Positions 23,438-31,500 of a DNA stretch of 45,497 nucleotides are shown here, one piece after another. The notes under the pieces were generated by a model that saw only the letters and a list, made by a program, of their open reading frames with translations, ran no database searches and had not been told where the DNA came from. Position 1 is the first letter of the stretch. Every line of letters starts with the position of its first letter. Source of the stretch: an uncultured Mediterraneibacter sp. (lineage in GTDB: Bacteria; Bacillota; Clostridia; Lachnospirales; Lachnospiraceae); the NCBI GenBank assembly GCA_944376695.1, contig CALWDM010000016.1, positions 1-45,497 on the forward strand. Reading direction: 5' to 3'. The position numbers and the translations under genes are program-made.

Positions 23438-24816
23438 ATGAACAGATGGTTCAGGACATCGTGCAGGAGGTCGTGGCAAAGATGCAGATCGCCGCAGATG
23501 TATCCGGAAGCAGAGGCGTGTTCCCGGATATGAATGAAGCGATCGAGGCGGCAAAGAGGTCGCAGAAGATTGTCGCTGGAATGTCTCTGGACCACAGGGA
23601 AAAGGTTATCTCCAATATCCGCAAAAAGATTCTGGAGAATGCAGAGATCCTCGCGCGCATGGGTGTGCAGGAGACTGGCATGGGGAATGTCGGACACAAG
23701 ATTCTGAAGCACCAGCTCGTCGCAGAGAAGACTCCGGGAACAGAGGATATCACAACGACAGCGTGGTCAGGGGACAGGGGGCTTACCCTCATAGAGATGG
23801 GACCTTTCGGGGTCATCGGAGCGATCACACCGTGTACGAATCCGAGCGAAACGGTCCTGTGCAATACGATCGGAATGTTTGCGGGAGGGAACACGGTTGT
23901 GTTCAATCCCCATCCGGCGGCGATCAAGACTTCGATCTACGCGGTGAATCTGTTGAATGAGGCGTCCACAGAGGCGGGAGGGCCAGACAACATCGCATGC
24001 ACGGTAGAGCATCCGACGCTTGAGACGGGCGATATCATGATGAAACATAAAGCGATCCAGCTCATCGCGGCGACCGGCGGACCGGGAGTTGTGACGGCGG
24101 TCCTTTCTTCGGGGCGCAGAGGGATCGGAGCAGGCGCGGGCAACCCGCCGGTGCTGGTAGACGAGACAGCGGATCTGAGAAAAGCGGCAGAAGACATCAT
24201 AAACGGATGCACCTTTGATAACAACCTTCCGTGCATCGCAGAGAAAGAGGTTGTTGCAGTGGATTCCGTAGTTGACGAACTGATGAATTATATGATCAGC
24301 GAGCAGGGCTGCTACCTTGCGTCAAAGGAAGAGCTGGACGCTCTCACGGCAGTCGTCCTCAAAGACGGAAAGCTGAACAGAAAATGTGTGGGACGCGATG
24401 CCAGGACCCTTCTGGGAATGATCAGTGTGACAGTGCCGGACAATATCAGATGTATTATATTTGAAGGTCCGAAGGAGCATCCGCTGATTGCGGAAGAACT
24501 GATGATGCCGATCCTCGGCGTTGTGCGGGCGAAGGATTTTGACGATGCGGTAGAGCAGGCCGTATGGCTGGAGCACGGCAACCGCCATTCCGCGCACATC
24601 CATTCCAAGAATGTAGACAATATCACAAAATATGCGAAAGCGATCGACACAGCGATCCTCGTAAAGAACGGTCCGTCCTACGCGGCGCTCGGATTCGGGG
24701 GAGAAGGCTTCTGTACATTTACGATCGCCAGCAGAACAGGCGAGGGTCTTACAAGCGCAAGCACCTTCACAAAAAGAAGACGCTGCGTCATGACCGACAG
24801 TTTGTGCATACGATAA
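23428..24816 (+). CDS. pduP: CoA-acylating aldehyde dehydrogenase (PduP-like) with N-terminal encapsulation peptide
   Basis: This 462-residue enzyme oxidises an aldehyde (here probably lactaldehyde or propionaldehyde) to its acyl-CoA with NAD+. The catalytic cysteine lies in FDNNLPCIAEKE (near residue 269). The N-terminal helix SVNEQMVQDIVQEVVAKM is the canonical PduP-type targeting peptide, separated from the body by a linker. It starts with GTG at 23428, overlapping the preceding gene by 10 bp, with AAGGAGG 7 bp upstream. PduL downstream would convert the acyl-CoA to acyl-phosphate and recycle CoA inside the shell. Confidence 0.9.
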   Translation: MSVNEQMVQDIVQEVVAKMQIAADVSGSRGVFPDMNEAIEAAKRSQKIVAGMSLDHREKVISNIRKKILENAEILARMGVQETGMGNVGHKILKHQLVAEKTPGTEDITTTAWSGDRGLTLIEMGPFGVIGAITPCTNPSETVLCNTIGMFAGGNTVVFNPHPAAIKTSIYAVNLLNEASTEAGGPDNIACTVEHPTLETGDIMMKHKAIQLIAATGGPGVVTAVLSSGRRGIGAGAGNPPVLVDETADLRKAAEDIINGCTFDNNLPCIAEKEVVAVDSVVDELMNYMISEQGCYLASKEELDALTAVVLKDGKLNRKCVGRDARTLLGMISVTVPDNIRCIIFEGPKEHPLIAEELMMPILGVVRAKDFDDAVEQAVWLEHGNRHSAHIHSKNVDNITKYAKAIDTAILVKNGPSYAALGFGGEGFCTFTIASRTGEGLTSASTFTKRRRCVMTDSLCIR

Positions 24817-24828
24817 GCCGTGCGCTTA

Positions 24829-24881
24829 CGTCGTGAAAATATGTACGCAGGCTCGCCTGCAGGTACATATTTCTCACGGCG
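24829..24881. repeat. Long hairpin in the pduP-ADH gap
   Basis: Arms 24829-24846 and 24863-24881 pair nearly perfectly (GTCGTGA/TCACGGC, AAATATGTAC/GTACATATTT), enclosing a second stem GCAGG-CTCG-CCTGC. There is no T-tract, so it is not a standard terminator. It may be an mRNA-stabilising or processing structure inside the operon. Confidence 0.8.
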
Positions 24882-25020
24882 GAAGCATATGGCGTACGCC
24901 ATCAGCGAGATGGAGCAGAGCGGAATCGAGCTGGCACGGCGAAAACCGCCGAAATGCGAAGAAGCATATGGCGCACGCCATCAGCGAGATGAAGCGGAGC
25001 GGAATCGAGCTGGCACGGCG
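24882..25020. repeat. Two 60-bp direct repeats inside the BMC operon
   Basis: Copies at 24882-24941 and 24961-25020 differ at 3 of 60 positions and are separated by 19 bp. Each contains a 14-bp ATGGCG...CGCCAT palindrome, perfect in the first copy. Open frames across them encode only the repeat peptide AISEM(E/K)xSGIELARRK and look non-genic. With the hairpin just upstream this fills the only large gap between enzyme genes of the locus. Confidence 0.85.
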
Positions 25021-25055
25021 TAAAGCAGGAACAACAGAAACAGGAGGTAGATAAC

Positions 25056-26267
25056 ATGGAAATGAATTCCGCTAATGTGGAAGCCGTCGTTAAACAGGTG
25101 CTGGAAAGCATGCTGGACAGGAAGATCCCTTCACCGTCCGCGCAGCCGGCCGCAGGCCAGGCGGTCCCGAAGACAGCGCATGTTGCGATGCTGACATCAC
25201 TTGAGCATTATGACATCAGGGAATTCCCGATCCCGGAACTGGGAGATGGAGACATCCTCGTAAAAGTAGAAGGATGCGGTATCTGCGGGACAGACGCTCA
25301 TGAGTTCAAGAAAGACCCGTTCGGGCTGATCCCGGTTGCGCTCGGACACGAGGGAACCGGCGAGATCGTCAGGATGGGAAAAAACGTAAAGACAGACAGC
25401 GCAGGCAAACCTCTGAAGGTAGGCGACAAAGTCGTCACATGTATGATCTTTAAGGACGACCCGGATATCGAGATGTTTGACCTGAACAAGAAAAACATCG
25501 GCGGGGCTGACGTATACGGACTTCTTCCGGACGATGATATTCATCTGAACGGATGGTTTTCCGATTACATCCTGGTCCGCGAAGGCTCCTCCATCTTCAA
25601 CGTAAGCGATCTGGATCTTGATTCCAGGATCCTCATCGAGCCATGTGCGGTCCTCGTACATGCAGTTGAGAGAGCGAAGACGACAGGCATCTTAAGATTC
25701 AACAGCAGAGTAGCCGTACAGGGCTGCGGACCGATCGGCCTGATCTGCATCGCAGTTCTCCGCACAATGGGTATCGAGAACATCGTCGCGGTGGACGGCA
25801 ACCAGCAGAGACTCGACTTCGCGAAGAAGATGGGCGCTGACAGGTCTGTAAACTTTATGGAGTACAAAGGGATCGACGCTCTTTCAGGAGCAGTGAAGGA
25901 AGCCTTCGGCGGACACCTTGCAGATTTCGCGTTCCAGTGCACAGGATCACCGGCAGCGCACTCGAATATCTACAAGTTCATCCGAAACGGCGGCGGCTTA
26001 TGCGAACTCGGATTCTTCATCAACGGCGGAGACGCCACGATCAATCCGCACTTTGACCTCTGCTCCAAAGAGATCACACTGGTCGGCTCCTGGGTATACA
26101 CACTGAGAGATTACGCGACTACCTTTGATTTCCTGAAGAGGGCGCAGGCCATCGGACTTCCGATGAAAGAGCTGATCACGCACAAGTTCCCGCTGGAGGA
26201 GATCAATGAGGCCCATCAGACAAATCTTGCGCAGAAAGGCCTGAAGATCGCGATCGTGAATAAATAG
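25056..26267 (+). CDS. Zinc-type medium-chain alcohol dehydrogenase with N-terminal encapsulation peptide
   Basis: The 403-residue MDR-family dehydrogenase has catalytic zinc ligands in GCGICGTDAHEF and LGHEGTGEI, a Rossmann motif VQGCGPIGLICIAVLRTMG, and a region of about 40 residues before the catalytic domain. That region begins with the amphipathic helix SANVEAVVKQVLESMLDRK followed by a Pro/Ala linker, a clear encapsulation-type peptide. The four-cysteine structural zinc lobe of classical ADHs is missing; only one Cys is in that region. It probably reduces lactaldehyde to 1,2-propanediol (or the reverse), regenerating NAD+ for the aldehyde dehydrogenase. It starts behind AGGAGG after the repeat island. 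Confidence 0.82.
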   Translation: MEMNSANVEAVVKQVLESMLDRKIPSPSAQPAAGQAVPKTAHVAMLTSLEHYDIREFPIPELGDGDILVKVEGCGICGTDAHEFKKDPFGLIPVALGHEGTGEIVRMGKNVKTDSAGKPLKVGDKVVTCMIFKDDPDIEMFDLNKKNIGGADVYGLLPDDDIHLNGWFSDYILVREGSSIFNVSDLDLDSRILIEPCAVLVHAVERAKTTGILRFNSRVAVQGCGPIGLICIAVLRTMGIENIVAVDGNQQRLDFAKKMGADRSVNFMEYKGIDALSGAVKEAFGGHLADFAFQCTGSPAAHSNIYKFIRNGGGLCELGFFINGGDATINPHFDLCSKEITLVGSWVYTLRDYATTFDFLKRAQAIGLPMKELITHKFPLEEINEAHQTNLAQKGLKIAIVNK

Positions 26268-26277
26268 GTGAATCATT

Positions 26278-26631
26278 ATGGGAGATGCAGTAGGAATGTT
26301 GGAGGTTTTCGGGCTTGCCACAGCGTTTGCGGCGGCGGACGCCGGATGCAAGGCAGGCAATGTATGGCTCGAAAAGTTCGACAAAAACAAACCGGCGAAT
26401 GCAGATGAACTGCCCGTACCACTGATTGTTATGGTTAAATTCCGCGGAAGCGTATCCGATGTCACGGCGGCGCTTGAGGCGGCAAAGGCAAGGGCCGAAG
26501 AGCTTGCGGGTGTTGTGAACGAATATGAGATCGCAAGACCGACAGAGGATACGGAAAAGATGCTGAAAATTACCGGACTTGACAAAGGTGAACCACATAT
26601 CATCAACGAAAAAGATATCGAAGAGATTTAG
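26278..26631 (+). CDS. BMC-H shell protein, divergent form with loop insertion
   Basis: The 117-residue BMC domain starts DAVGMLEVFGLATAFAAADAGCKAGNVW. A charged insertion (about residues 34-46, KFDKNKPANADEL) sits between the first strands, and the pore-loop position reads KFRGSVSD instead of the usual RGDVGAV. It has an acidic C-terminal extension. The atypical pore and insertion suggest a specialised minor shell tile. It follows the ADH gene by 10 bp with a weak AGGTG ribosome binding site, so it may be made at lower levels than the next shell protein. Confidence 0.82.
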   Translation: MGDAVGMLEVFGLATAFAAADAGCKAGNVWLEKFDKNKPANADELPVPLIVMVKFRGSVSDVTAALEAAKARAEELAGVVNEYEIARPTEDTEKMLKITGLDKGEPHIINEKDIEEI

Positions 26632-26644
26632 GAGGAAATGAACA

Positions 26645-26926
26645 ATGGCAATGGCACAGCAGGCATTAGGAATGGTTGAAACAAGAGGACTTACAGCAGC
26701 GATCGAGGCTGCGGACGCAATGACAAAGGCAGCTGAGGTAACACTGGTAGGAACAGAGAAGATCGGAAGCGGACTTGTAACAGTTATGGTGCGCGGAGAT
26801 GTAGGCGCTGTCAAGGCGGCGGTAGAGACAGGCGCGGACGCAGCGGGAAGACTGGGCGAGCTTGTAGCTACACATGTGATTCCGAGACCGCACAACGACG
26901 TGGAGAAGATCCTTCCGTCTGTCTAA
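26645..26926 (+). CDS. BMC-H shell protein (PduA/EutM-like)
   Basis: A 93-residue canonical hexameric shell protein: [26 protein letters not shown], the [21 protein letters not shown] core with its pore loop, and the C-terminal [16 protein letters not shown]. It forms the main facets of the polyhedral shell. It has a strong AGGAGG site. Most of its residues are identical to the C-terminal part of the gene at 27274, showing recent tandem duplication or gene conversion. Confidence 0.93.
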   Translation: MAMAQQALGMVETRGLTAAIEAADAMTKAAEVTLVGTEKIGSGLVTVMVRGDVGAVKAAVETGADAAGRLGELVATHVIPRPHNDVEKILPSV

Positions 26927-26975
26927 GCCGGAGTGAATGAGGAAAGTCTTCAGATCACAGTAAAGGAGCAGTCTC

Positions 26976-27272
26976 ATGGGTAAAGCGTATGGATTCTTTG
27001 AGATCCCGGGTGTAACGGCAGCGGTAGTTGCCATTGATATCATGTGCAAGACCGCCGAAGTCGAGCTTGTCACATGGGAGAAAAAACTGGGCGGACGACT
27101 GGTCACGATCATCATCCGCGGCGACGTATCCGCTGTCAAGCAGGCCATTGAAACTGCCGCAGCGAACGGAATCAAAGATCCTGTCTGCAAGGTTGTGATC
27201 CCGAGCCCTCATGAAGAGATACTCAGGATCGTCAACGACAGTGCAAACAGGGTAAGTCAGGAGGCAGTCTGA
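26976..27272 (+). CDS. BMC-H shell protein, second divergent paralogue
   Basis: This 98-residue BMC domain ([29 protein letters not shown]) has the core [17 protein letters not shown] and a C-terminus [16 protein letters not shown] in place of the RPHND form. It belongs to a different BMC-H subgroup from its neighbours and presumably provides a different pore. It starts behind a GGAG site at 26965 and ends 1 nt before the next start codon. Confidence 0.9.
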   Translation: MGKAYGFFEIPGVTAAVVAIDIMCKTAEVELVTWEKKLGGRLVTIIIRGDVSAVKQAIETAAANGIKDPVCKVVIPSPHEEILRIVNDSANRVSQEAV

Positions 27273-27273
27273 G

Positions 27274-27681
27274 ATGGCAGAGGAAAAGAAAACAACAACA
27301 GCCAAGGCGCCGGCAAAAACGGTACGGAGAGTGAGAAAGACGGCGCAGAAGGCGGAAACAACGGTGCAGGAACAACCAACGATTCAGAAGGAGGAAAGAA
27401 GAATGTCACAGGAAGCATTAGGAATGGTGGAAACAAGAGGTCTCGTAGCGTCAATTGAGGCGGCGGATACAATGTTAAAGGCCGCGAACGTAGTTCTCGT
27501 AGGGACAGAGAAGATCGGAAGCGGACTTGTAACAGTAATGGTACGCGGCGACGTAGGCGCTGTAAAATCTGCAGTTGAGTCCGGAGCAGAGGCAGCGGGA
27601 AGACTGGGCGAGCTTGTAGCTACACATGTGATCCCGAGACCGCACAATGATGTGGAGAAGATCCTTCCGGTTCTGAAATAG
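27274..27681 (+). CDS. BMC-H shell protein with basic N-terminal extension and a probable second internal start
   Basis: The full 135-residue product has a 43-residue Lys/Thr/Ala/Glu-rich extension ([19 protein letters not shown]...) before a canonical BMC-H domain nearly identical to the protein at 26645. The extension looks disordered. The upstream ATG has AGGAGG at 27259-27264. A second ATG at 27403, opening the BMC domain ([13 protein letters not shown]), has its own AAGGAGG at 27388-27394 exactly 8 bp upstream. Both a long and a short shell protein may therefore be produced from one gene, as in PduB/PduB'. The extension might bind cargo or the lumen face. Confidence 0.9.
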   Translation: MAEEKKTTTAKAPAKTVRRVRKTAQKAETTVQEQPTIQKEERRMSQEALGMVETRGLVASIEAADTMLKAANVVLVGTEKIGSGLVTVMVRGDVGAVKSAVESGAEAAGRLGELVATHVIPRPHNDVEKILPVLK

Positions 27682-27704
27682 TCCGGTAATTATTGACAGA
27701 CCCC

Positions 27705-27739
27705 GCAGGAAACAGCCGTTGAAACAGGCTGTTTCCTGC
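27705..27739. repeat. 13-bp hairpin downstream of the shell protein cluster
   Basis: GCAGGAAACAGCC (27705-27717) and GGCTGTTTCCTGC (27727-27739) are perfect complements with a 9-nt loop. No T-run follows. It is likely to protect the 3' end of the upstream mRNA segment. Confidence 0.7.
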
Positions 27740-27746
27740 ATATAAG

Positions 27747-27773
27747 AAAAACGGATAATACAGATCCGTTTTT
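27747..27773 (+). terminator. Terminator-like hairpin before pduL
   Basis: AAAAACGGAT (27747-27756) and ATCCGTTTTT (27764-27773) form a 10-bp stem ending in T5, directly followed by the pduL ribosome binding site GGAGGAG. It probably causes partial termination that lowers expression downstream of the abundant shell proteins. Confidence 0.6.
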
Positions 27774-27789
27774 GGAGGAGAATTGAGAT

Positions 27790-28440
27790 ATGGATAACAG
27801 TAATGTAGCATTCATTACAAAACTGGTCCTGGAAGCAGTTGAAAAGCAGAAATCCTCTGAGGGGGCAGGATACATGGTGCCGGTCGGAGTGTCCGCGAGA
27901 CATATCCACCTTACTCAGGAACATGTGGAAGCGCTGTTTGGCGAAGGACACCATCTGACACAAAAAAAAGAACTTATGGGCGGGCAGTTTGCAGCCAATG
28001 AGACAGTTACCGTCGTGGGGCTTAAGCTCCGCGCGATCGAGAATGTGAGAGTTCTGGGGCCGGTTAGAAAACAGACCCAGGTGGAAATTTCGGCTACAGA
28101 CGCGGTCCGTCTCGGGGTAAGCGCTCCCGTCAGGGAGTCCGGAAAAGTGGACGGCAGTGCTCCGATTGCGGTGGTAGGCCCAAAGGGAGCGATCTATCTT
28201 GAAGAAGGATGTATCATCGCAATGCGTCACATACATATGTCTCCGAGAGATGCCGCGGCAGCCGGAGTACACGACGGCGATATTGTTTCGGTGAAAGCGG
28301 ACAACGAAAGAGGAACAATATTCAATCATGTTAAGATCCGCGTGGATGACAGCTTTACCCTTGAGATGCATATTGATACAGACGAGGCGAATGCTGCAAA
28401 GATTGCGACCGGCGACACAGTGAGGATAATATCATGCTGA
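27790..28440 (+). CDS. pduL: Phosphate propanoyltransferase PduL with N-terminal encapsulation peptide
   Basis: The 216-residue microcompartment phosphotransacylase converts acyl-CoA and phosphate to acyl-phosphate and CoA. Zinc-binding histidines are visible in SARHIHLT (near residue 40) and MRHIHMSP (near 149), one in each duplicated beta-barrel. The N-terminal helix NSNVAFITKLVLEAVEKQ is an encapsulation peptide. Its job is to recycle CoA inside the shell and send acyl-phosphate out for ATP synthesis by an acetate/propionate-type kinase, which is not encoded in this window. Confidence 0.94.
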   Translation: MDNSNVAFITKLVLEAVEKQKSSEGAGYMVPVGVSARHIHLTQEHVEALFGEGHHLTQKKELMGGQFAANETVTVVGLKLRAIENVRVLGPVRKQTQVEISATDAVRLGVSAPVRESGKVDGSAPIAVVGPKGAIYLEEGCIIAMRHIHMSPRDAAAAGVHDGDIVSVKADNERGTIFNHVKIRVDDSFTLEMHIDTDEANAAKIATGDTVRIISC

Positions 28441-28700
28441 TAGGAAAAGTTGTTGGAAGCGTTGTTTCGACACGCAAATGTGAAAATTTGACTGGCAATA
28501 AATTCATGATCGTGGAAGTTCTGGAGCACATGCATTCCGGTGCAAAGCAGCTCATCGCCATCGATAAGATCGGCGCGGGCATCGGCGAATACGTGCTTGT
28601 GGCGCAGGGCAGTGCGGCGAGGATCGGCAGCGGAATGCCTGACTCGCCTGTTGATGCGGCGATCGTAGGAATTATTGACGACGGATCAGGACTGGAGTAG
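28434..28700 (+). CDS. BMC-P pentameric vertex protein (EutN/CcmL family)
   Basis: The 88-residue protein matches the vertex-capping family: MLIGKVVGSVVSTRKCENLTG, the middle segment KQLIAIDKIGAGIGEYVLVAQGSAAR and the C-terminal VDAAIVGIID. It closes the twelve vertices of the shell. Its ATG overlaps the pduL stop by 7 bp, indicating coupled translation. It is the only BMC-P in the locus. Confidence 0.93.
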   Translation: MLIGKVVGSVVSTRKCENLTGNKFMIVEVLEHMHSGAKQLIAIDKIGAGIGEYVLVAQGSAARIGSGMPDSPVDAAIVGIIDDGSGLE

Positions 28701-28707
28701 TGGAATT

Positions 28708-30054
28708 ATGGATATGAAAGAATTGAGCAGCATATTGCAGCAAAACGGTATCGTCGGCGCAGGCGGCGCCGGATTTCCGACGTATGCGAAGCTGGATGAG
28801 CGCGCAGAAACGATCATCCTGAACTGTGCAGAGTGTGAACCGCTCTTGAGACTGCACAGACAGCTGCTTGAAAAATATGCGAAAGAGATCGTAGATACAT
28901 TCCATATGATCGGTGAGGCAGTTGGTGCAAAAGAAGTTATTATCGGCATCAAGAAAGCCTACAAAAAAACCATCGAAGCGGTAGATGCCGTAATCGGGAA
29001 ATATCCGGAAGTAAGACTGGGACTGCTGGACGAAGTGTATCCGGCAGGTGATGAAGTTGTTCTTATCTACGAAGTGACGGGCAAGGTAGTGCGCCCCGGC
29101 GGGCTGCCTATTGAAAGCGGAGTTGCGGTATTTAATGTAGAGACTGTATACAATGTGTACAGAGCGCTGAATGAGAAAACGCCTGTTGAGGATAAACTGG
29201 TATCTGTTGTTGCGGAGGTCGAACATCCCGTGACAGTACGTGTTCCCATTGGGACGTCTCTTGACGAGGTGGTCGCTCAGGCGGGGCGTGTGACAACACC
29301 GAACCCGGTATACTTTGTGGGCGGACCGATGATGGGAAGTATCGGCACGGGCGCGGAGCCTGTTACAAAGACGACAAACGCGATTCTCGTACTGCCGGAG
29401 GATCATTATATTATACAGAAAAAACTGAAGAAAAACTCCATCGACATGAAACGGGCGGCAGCATGCTGCTGCCAGTGTACGATGTGTACAGATCTCTGTC
29501 CGAGATATCTGCTCGGTCATCCGATCGAGCCTCATAAGTTTATGCTTGCAGCAACATGCAAGGATATTCAGGAACCCAATATTTTCGTCAATACTTTATT
29601 CTGCTGCTCTTGCGGCGTCTGTGAGCTGTATTCCTGCTTCCAGGGGCTCTCGCCGCGAAGCCTGATGGCGGAGTATAAGGCGGGGCTGAAAGCGAATGGC
29701 GTCCGTCCTCCGCAGGTGGAGGCGGCTCCGGCGGGGCCTGAGAGAGAGTACAGGAAAGTCCCAATGGAGCGTCTGATGGCAAGGCTTGACCTGACCAGAT
29801 ATAACAGGGAAGCGCCGCTGGATGAGTCAGAGATCGCAGTCAGACGTGTGCGCATCCTGCTGAGCCAGCATATCGGGGCGCCGGCAGCAGCTATTGTAAA
29901 AGCAGGCGACAGGGTGACAAAGGGGCAGATGATTGCGGAACCCGGAAAAGGGCTGAGCGTGGGGATTCATGCATCAGTTACAGGTACAGTGACCGAAGTA
30001 AATGAGAAATATGTGATCATAGAAACTCAGGAAGGACGTGCAGGCAATGAGTAA
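28708..30054 (+). CDS. pduS: PduS-type iron-sulfur flavoprotein (RnfC-like)
   Basis: The 448-residue protein resembles Rnf/Nqr NADH-binding subunits: an N-terminal glycine-rich segment NGIVGAGGAGFPTYAKL, the SLBB-like middle domain, then two ferredoxin-type clusters CCCQCTMCTDLCP and CCSCGVCELYSC, and a C-terminal barrel domain (about 370-448). PduS is thought to pass electrons across the shell together with PduT and to reduce cobalamin in diol-using systems. Here, without a B12 enzyme in the window, a redox or NAD+ regeneration role is more likely. The start at 28708 is chosen over 28714 because of GGAG 10 bp upstream. Confidence 0.9.
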   Translation: MDMKELSSILQQNGIVGAGGAGFPTYAKLDERAETIILNCAECEPLLRLHRQLLEKYAKEIVDTFHMIGEAVGAKEVIIGIKKAYKKTIEAVDAVIGKYPEVRLGLLDEVYPAGDEVVLIYEVTGKVVRPGGLPIESGVAVFNVETVYNVYRALNEKTPVEDKLVSVVAEVEHPVTVRVPIGTSLDEVVAQAGRVTTPNPVYFVGGPMMGSIGTGAEPVTKTTNAILVLPEDHYIIQKKLKKNSIDMKRAAACCCQCTMCTDLCPRYLLGHPIEPHKFMLAATCKDIQEPNIFVNTLFCCSCGVCELYSCFQGLSPRSLMAEYKAGLKANGVRPPQVEAAPAGPEREYRKVPMERLMARLDLTRYNREAPLDESEIAVRRVRILLSQHIGAPAAAIVKAGDRVTKGQMIAEPGKGLSVGIHASVTGTVTEVNEKYVIIETQEGRAGNE

Positions 30055-30595
30055 GGCAATTGGAATGGTAGAATATAAGACTGTTTCAGCGGGCATCACC
30101 GCGGCAGACGCCATGGTGAAGACCTCTGAAGTCAGCATAATCGAAGCTCAGACAGTATGTCCGGGCAAATATATTGCGATCATTACAGGTGACTTGAGCG
30201 CCGTAAAAGCAGCAGTGGACAATGCCAGAGAACTGCACGGCTTTCATCTGATCGGCAGTTTTGTGCTTGGGAACCCGCATGAATCTATTTTCCCTGCGAT
30301 TTATGGCGCGGCACAGATCGAGGATGTATCCGCTTTGGGTATTTTTGAGACATACGATGCGTCTTCCATTATTGTTGCGGCTGATGAAGCGGCAAAGACA
30401 GCGATCGTAGACCTGATTGAGCTGCGTATCGCAAGAGGTATGTGCGGAAAATCATACATGATCCTGACGGGGGAAGTGGCTGCTGTGGAAGCGGCGATTG
30501 AGCGGGCAAAGGAAGCGGTGAAGGACAGGGGAATGTTCCTCGATTCTTCCGTTATCGCTCACCCGGACGCGCGGATCCGCGATGCGATTTTATAA
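30047..30595 (+). CDS. pduT: PduT-type tandem BMC-T shell protein with Fe-S pore cysteine
   Basis: The 182-residue protein contains two BMC domains in tandem (about 1-90 and 95-182), forming trimers that tile like hexamers. Cys38 in the segment AQTVCPGKY corresponds to the cysteine that in PduT holds a [4Fe-4S] cluster at the three-fold pore. It overlaps pduS by 8 bp, a coupling that fits a joint electron conduit. It is the only BMC-T protein seen in the locus; no PduB-type trimer is present. Confidence 0.92.
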   Translation: MSKAIGMVEYKTVSAGITAADAMVKTSEVSIIEAQTVCPGKYIAIITGDLSAVKAAVDNARELHGFHLIGSFVLGNPHESIFPAIYGAAQIEDVSALGIFETYDASSIIVAADEAAKTAIVDLIELRIARGMCGKSYMILTGEVAAVEAAIERAKEAVKDRGMFLDSSVIAHPDARIRDAIL

Positions 30596-30717
30596 TATGC
30601 TATAAGACAGACAGGCTCTCCCCTGCTTATCCCTGCGTCACAGCGGCATGACGAAACTGCCGGAAACTGAGCAGAGCGGCCGGAGGGCCTGTTTTGGCAT
30701 AAACAGGAGGCAGTGAT

Positions 30718-31488
30718 ATGCTTGCGATAGAGAGACGAAATGAAATCCTGGAAAAACTGCAGACAGACAGAAGAGTTGTAGTAAGCGAACTGAGCCAGAT
30801 CTATGACGTTTCTGAGGAGACGATCCGAAGGGATCTGGAAAAACTGGTAAATGACGGTTATGCCATCAAGAGCTACGGCGGCGCCGTTATCAATGAAAAT
30901 ATCAATATTGAGCTTCCGTTTAATATTCGCAAAAATCGCAATATCGTGGGGAAACAGATCATTGCTGACCTGATAAGCAGAGTCGTACAGGACGGGGACA
31001 GCATTATGCTGGATGCCAGCTCCACTGCAGTATATATTGCGAAGACACTGCAGGAGAAAGGAAAAAAGAATCTGACGGTAATCACAAACTCCATGGAGAT
31101 CATCATAGAATTATTTGATGTCCAGGACTGGCATATATTGTCCACCGGGGGAACTTCAAGAGTCGGTTCGTTTGCTTTGGTGGGTCCTCAGACGGACAAG
31201 GTGCTCAGAACATATCATGTGGATAAAGCGATTATATCCTGCAAGGGACTGGATATCTCAGCAGGCTTTACAGATTCTGATGAGCTTCATGCAAATAATA
31301 AAGCGACTATGCTGGCGGCGGCTAAGGAAAAGATACTTGCCATTGACAGCAGTAAATTTGATAAGATAGCATTTACGGAGATTGGTTCTCTGGAGGACCT
31401 TACCATGGTGGTCACGGATGAGAAACCAGAGGAACGGTGGCTCCGGATATTGAAAGATTCAGGCGTGGAGTGTATTTATCCTGAATAA
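30718..31488 (+). CDS. DeoR-family transcriptional regulator
   Basis: The 256-residue regulator has an N-terminal winged helix (about 1-60; RRNEILEKLQTDRRVVVSELSQ, VSEETIRRDLEKL) and a C-terminal DeoR sensor domain (about 75-235) with the phosphosugar-binding segments DASSTAVYIAKTL, VITNSMEI and STGGTSR. Such regulators respond to sugar phosphates. Its place between the shell genes and the iron alcohol dehydrogenase suggests that it controls the microcompartment operon, perhaps through the palindrome at 22038-22055. The ATG at 30718 follows AGGAGG. Confidence 0.85.
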   Translation: MLAIERRNEILEKLQTDRRVVVSELSQIYDVSEETIRRDLEKLVNDGYAIKSYGGAVINENINIELPFNIRKNRNIVGKQIIADLISRVVQDGDSIMLDASSTAVYIAKTLQEKGKKNLTVITNSMEIIIELFDVQDWHILSTGGTSRVGSFALVGPQTDKVLRTYHVDKAIISCKGLDISAGFTDSDELHANNKATMLAAAKEKILAIDSSKFDKIAFTEIGSLEDLTMVVTDEKPEERWLRILKDSGVECIYPE

Positions 31489-31500
31489 AGAGAGGATACT

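Noticed and set aside
24820-25054. Small open frames over the repeat island (repeat peptide AISEMxxSGIELARRK)
   Set aside because: The peptides come from the DNA repeats, lack good ribosome binding sites and conflict between frames, so an intergenic repeat is the better explanation.
28708-30054. PduS as evidence for a B12-dependent diol dehydratase in this locus
   Set aside because: No dehydratase subunits, reactivase or adenosyltransferase are encoded in the window, and PduS/PduT also occur in other BMC types.
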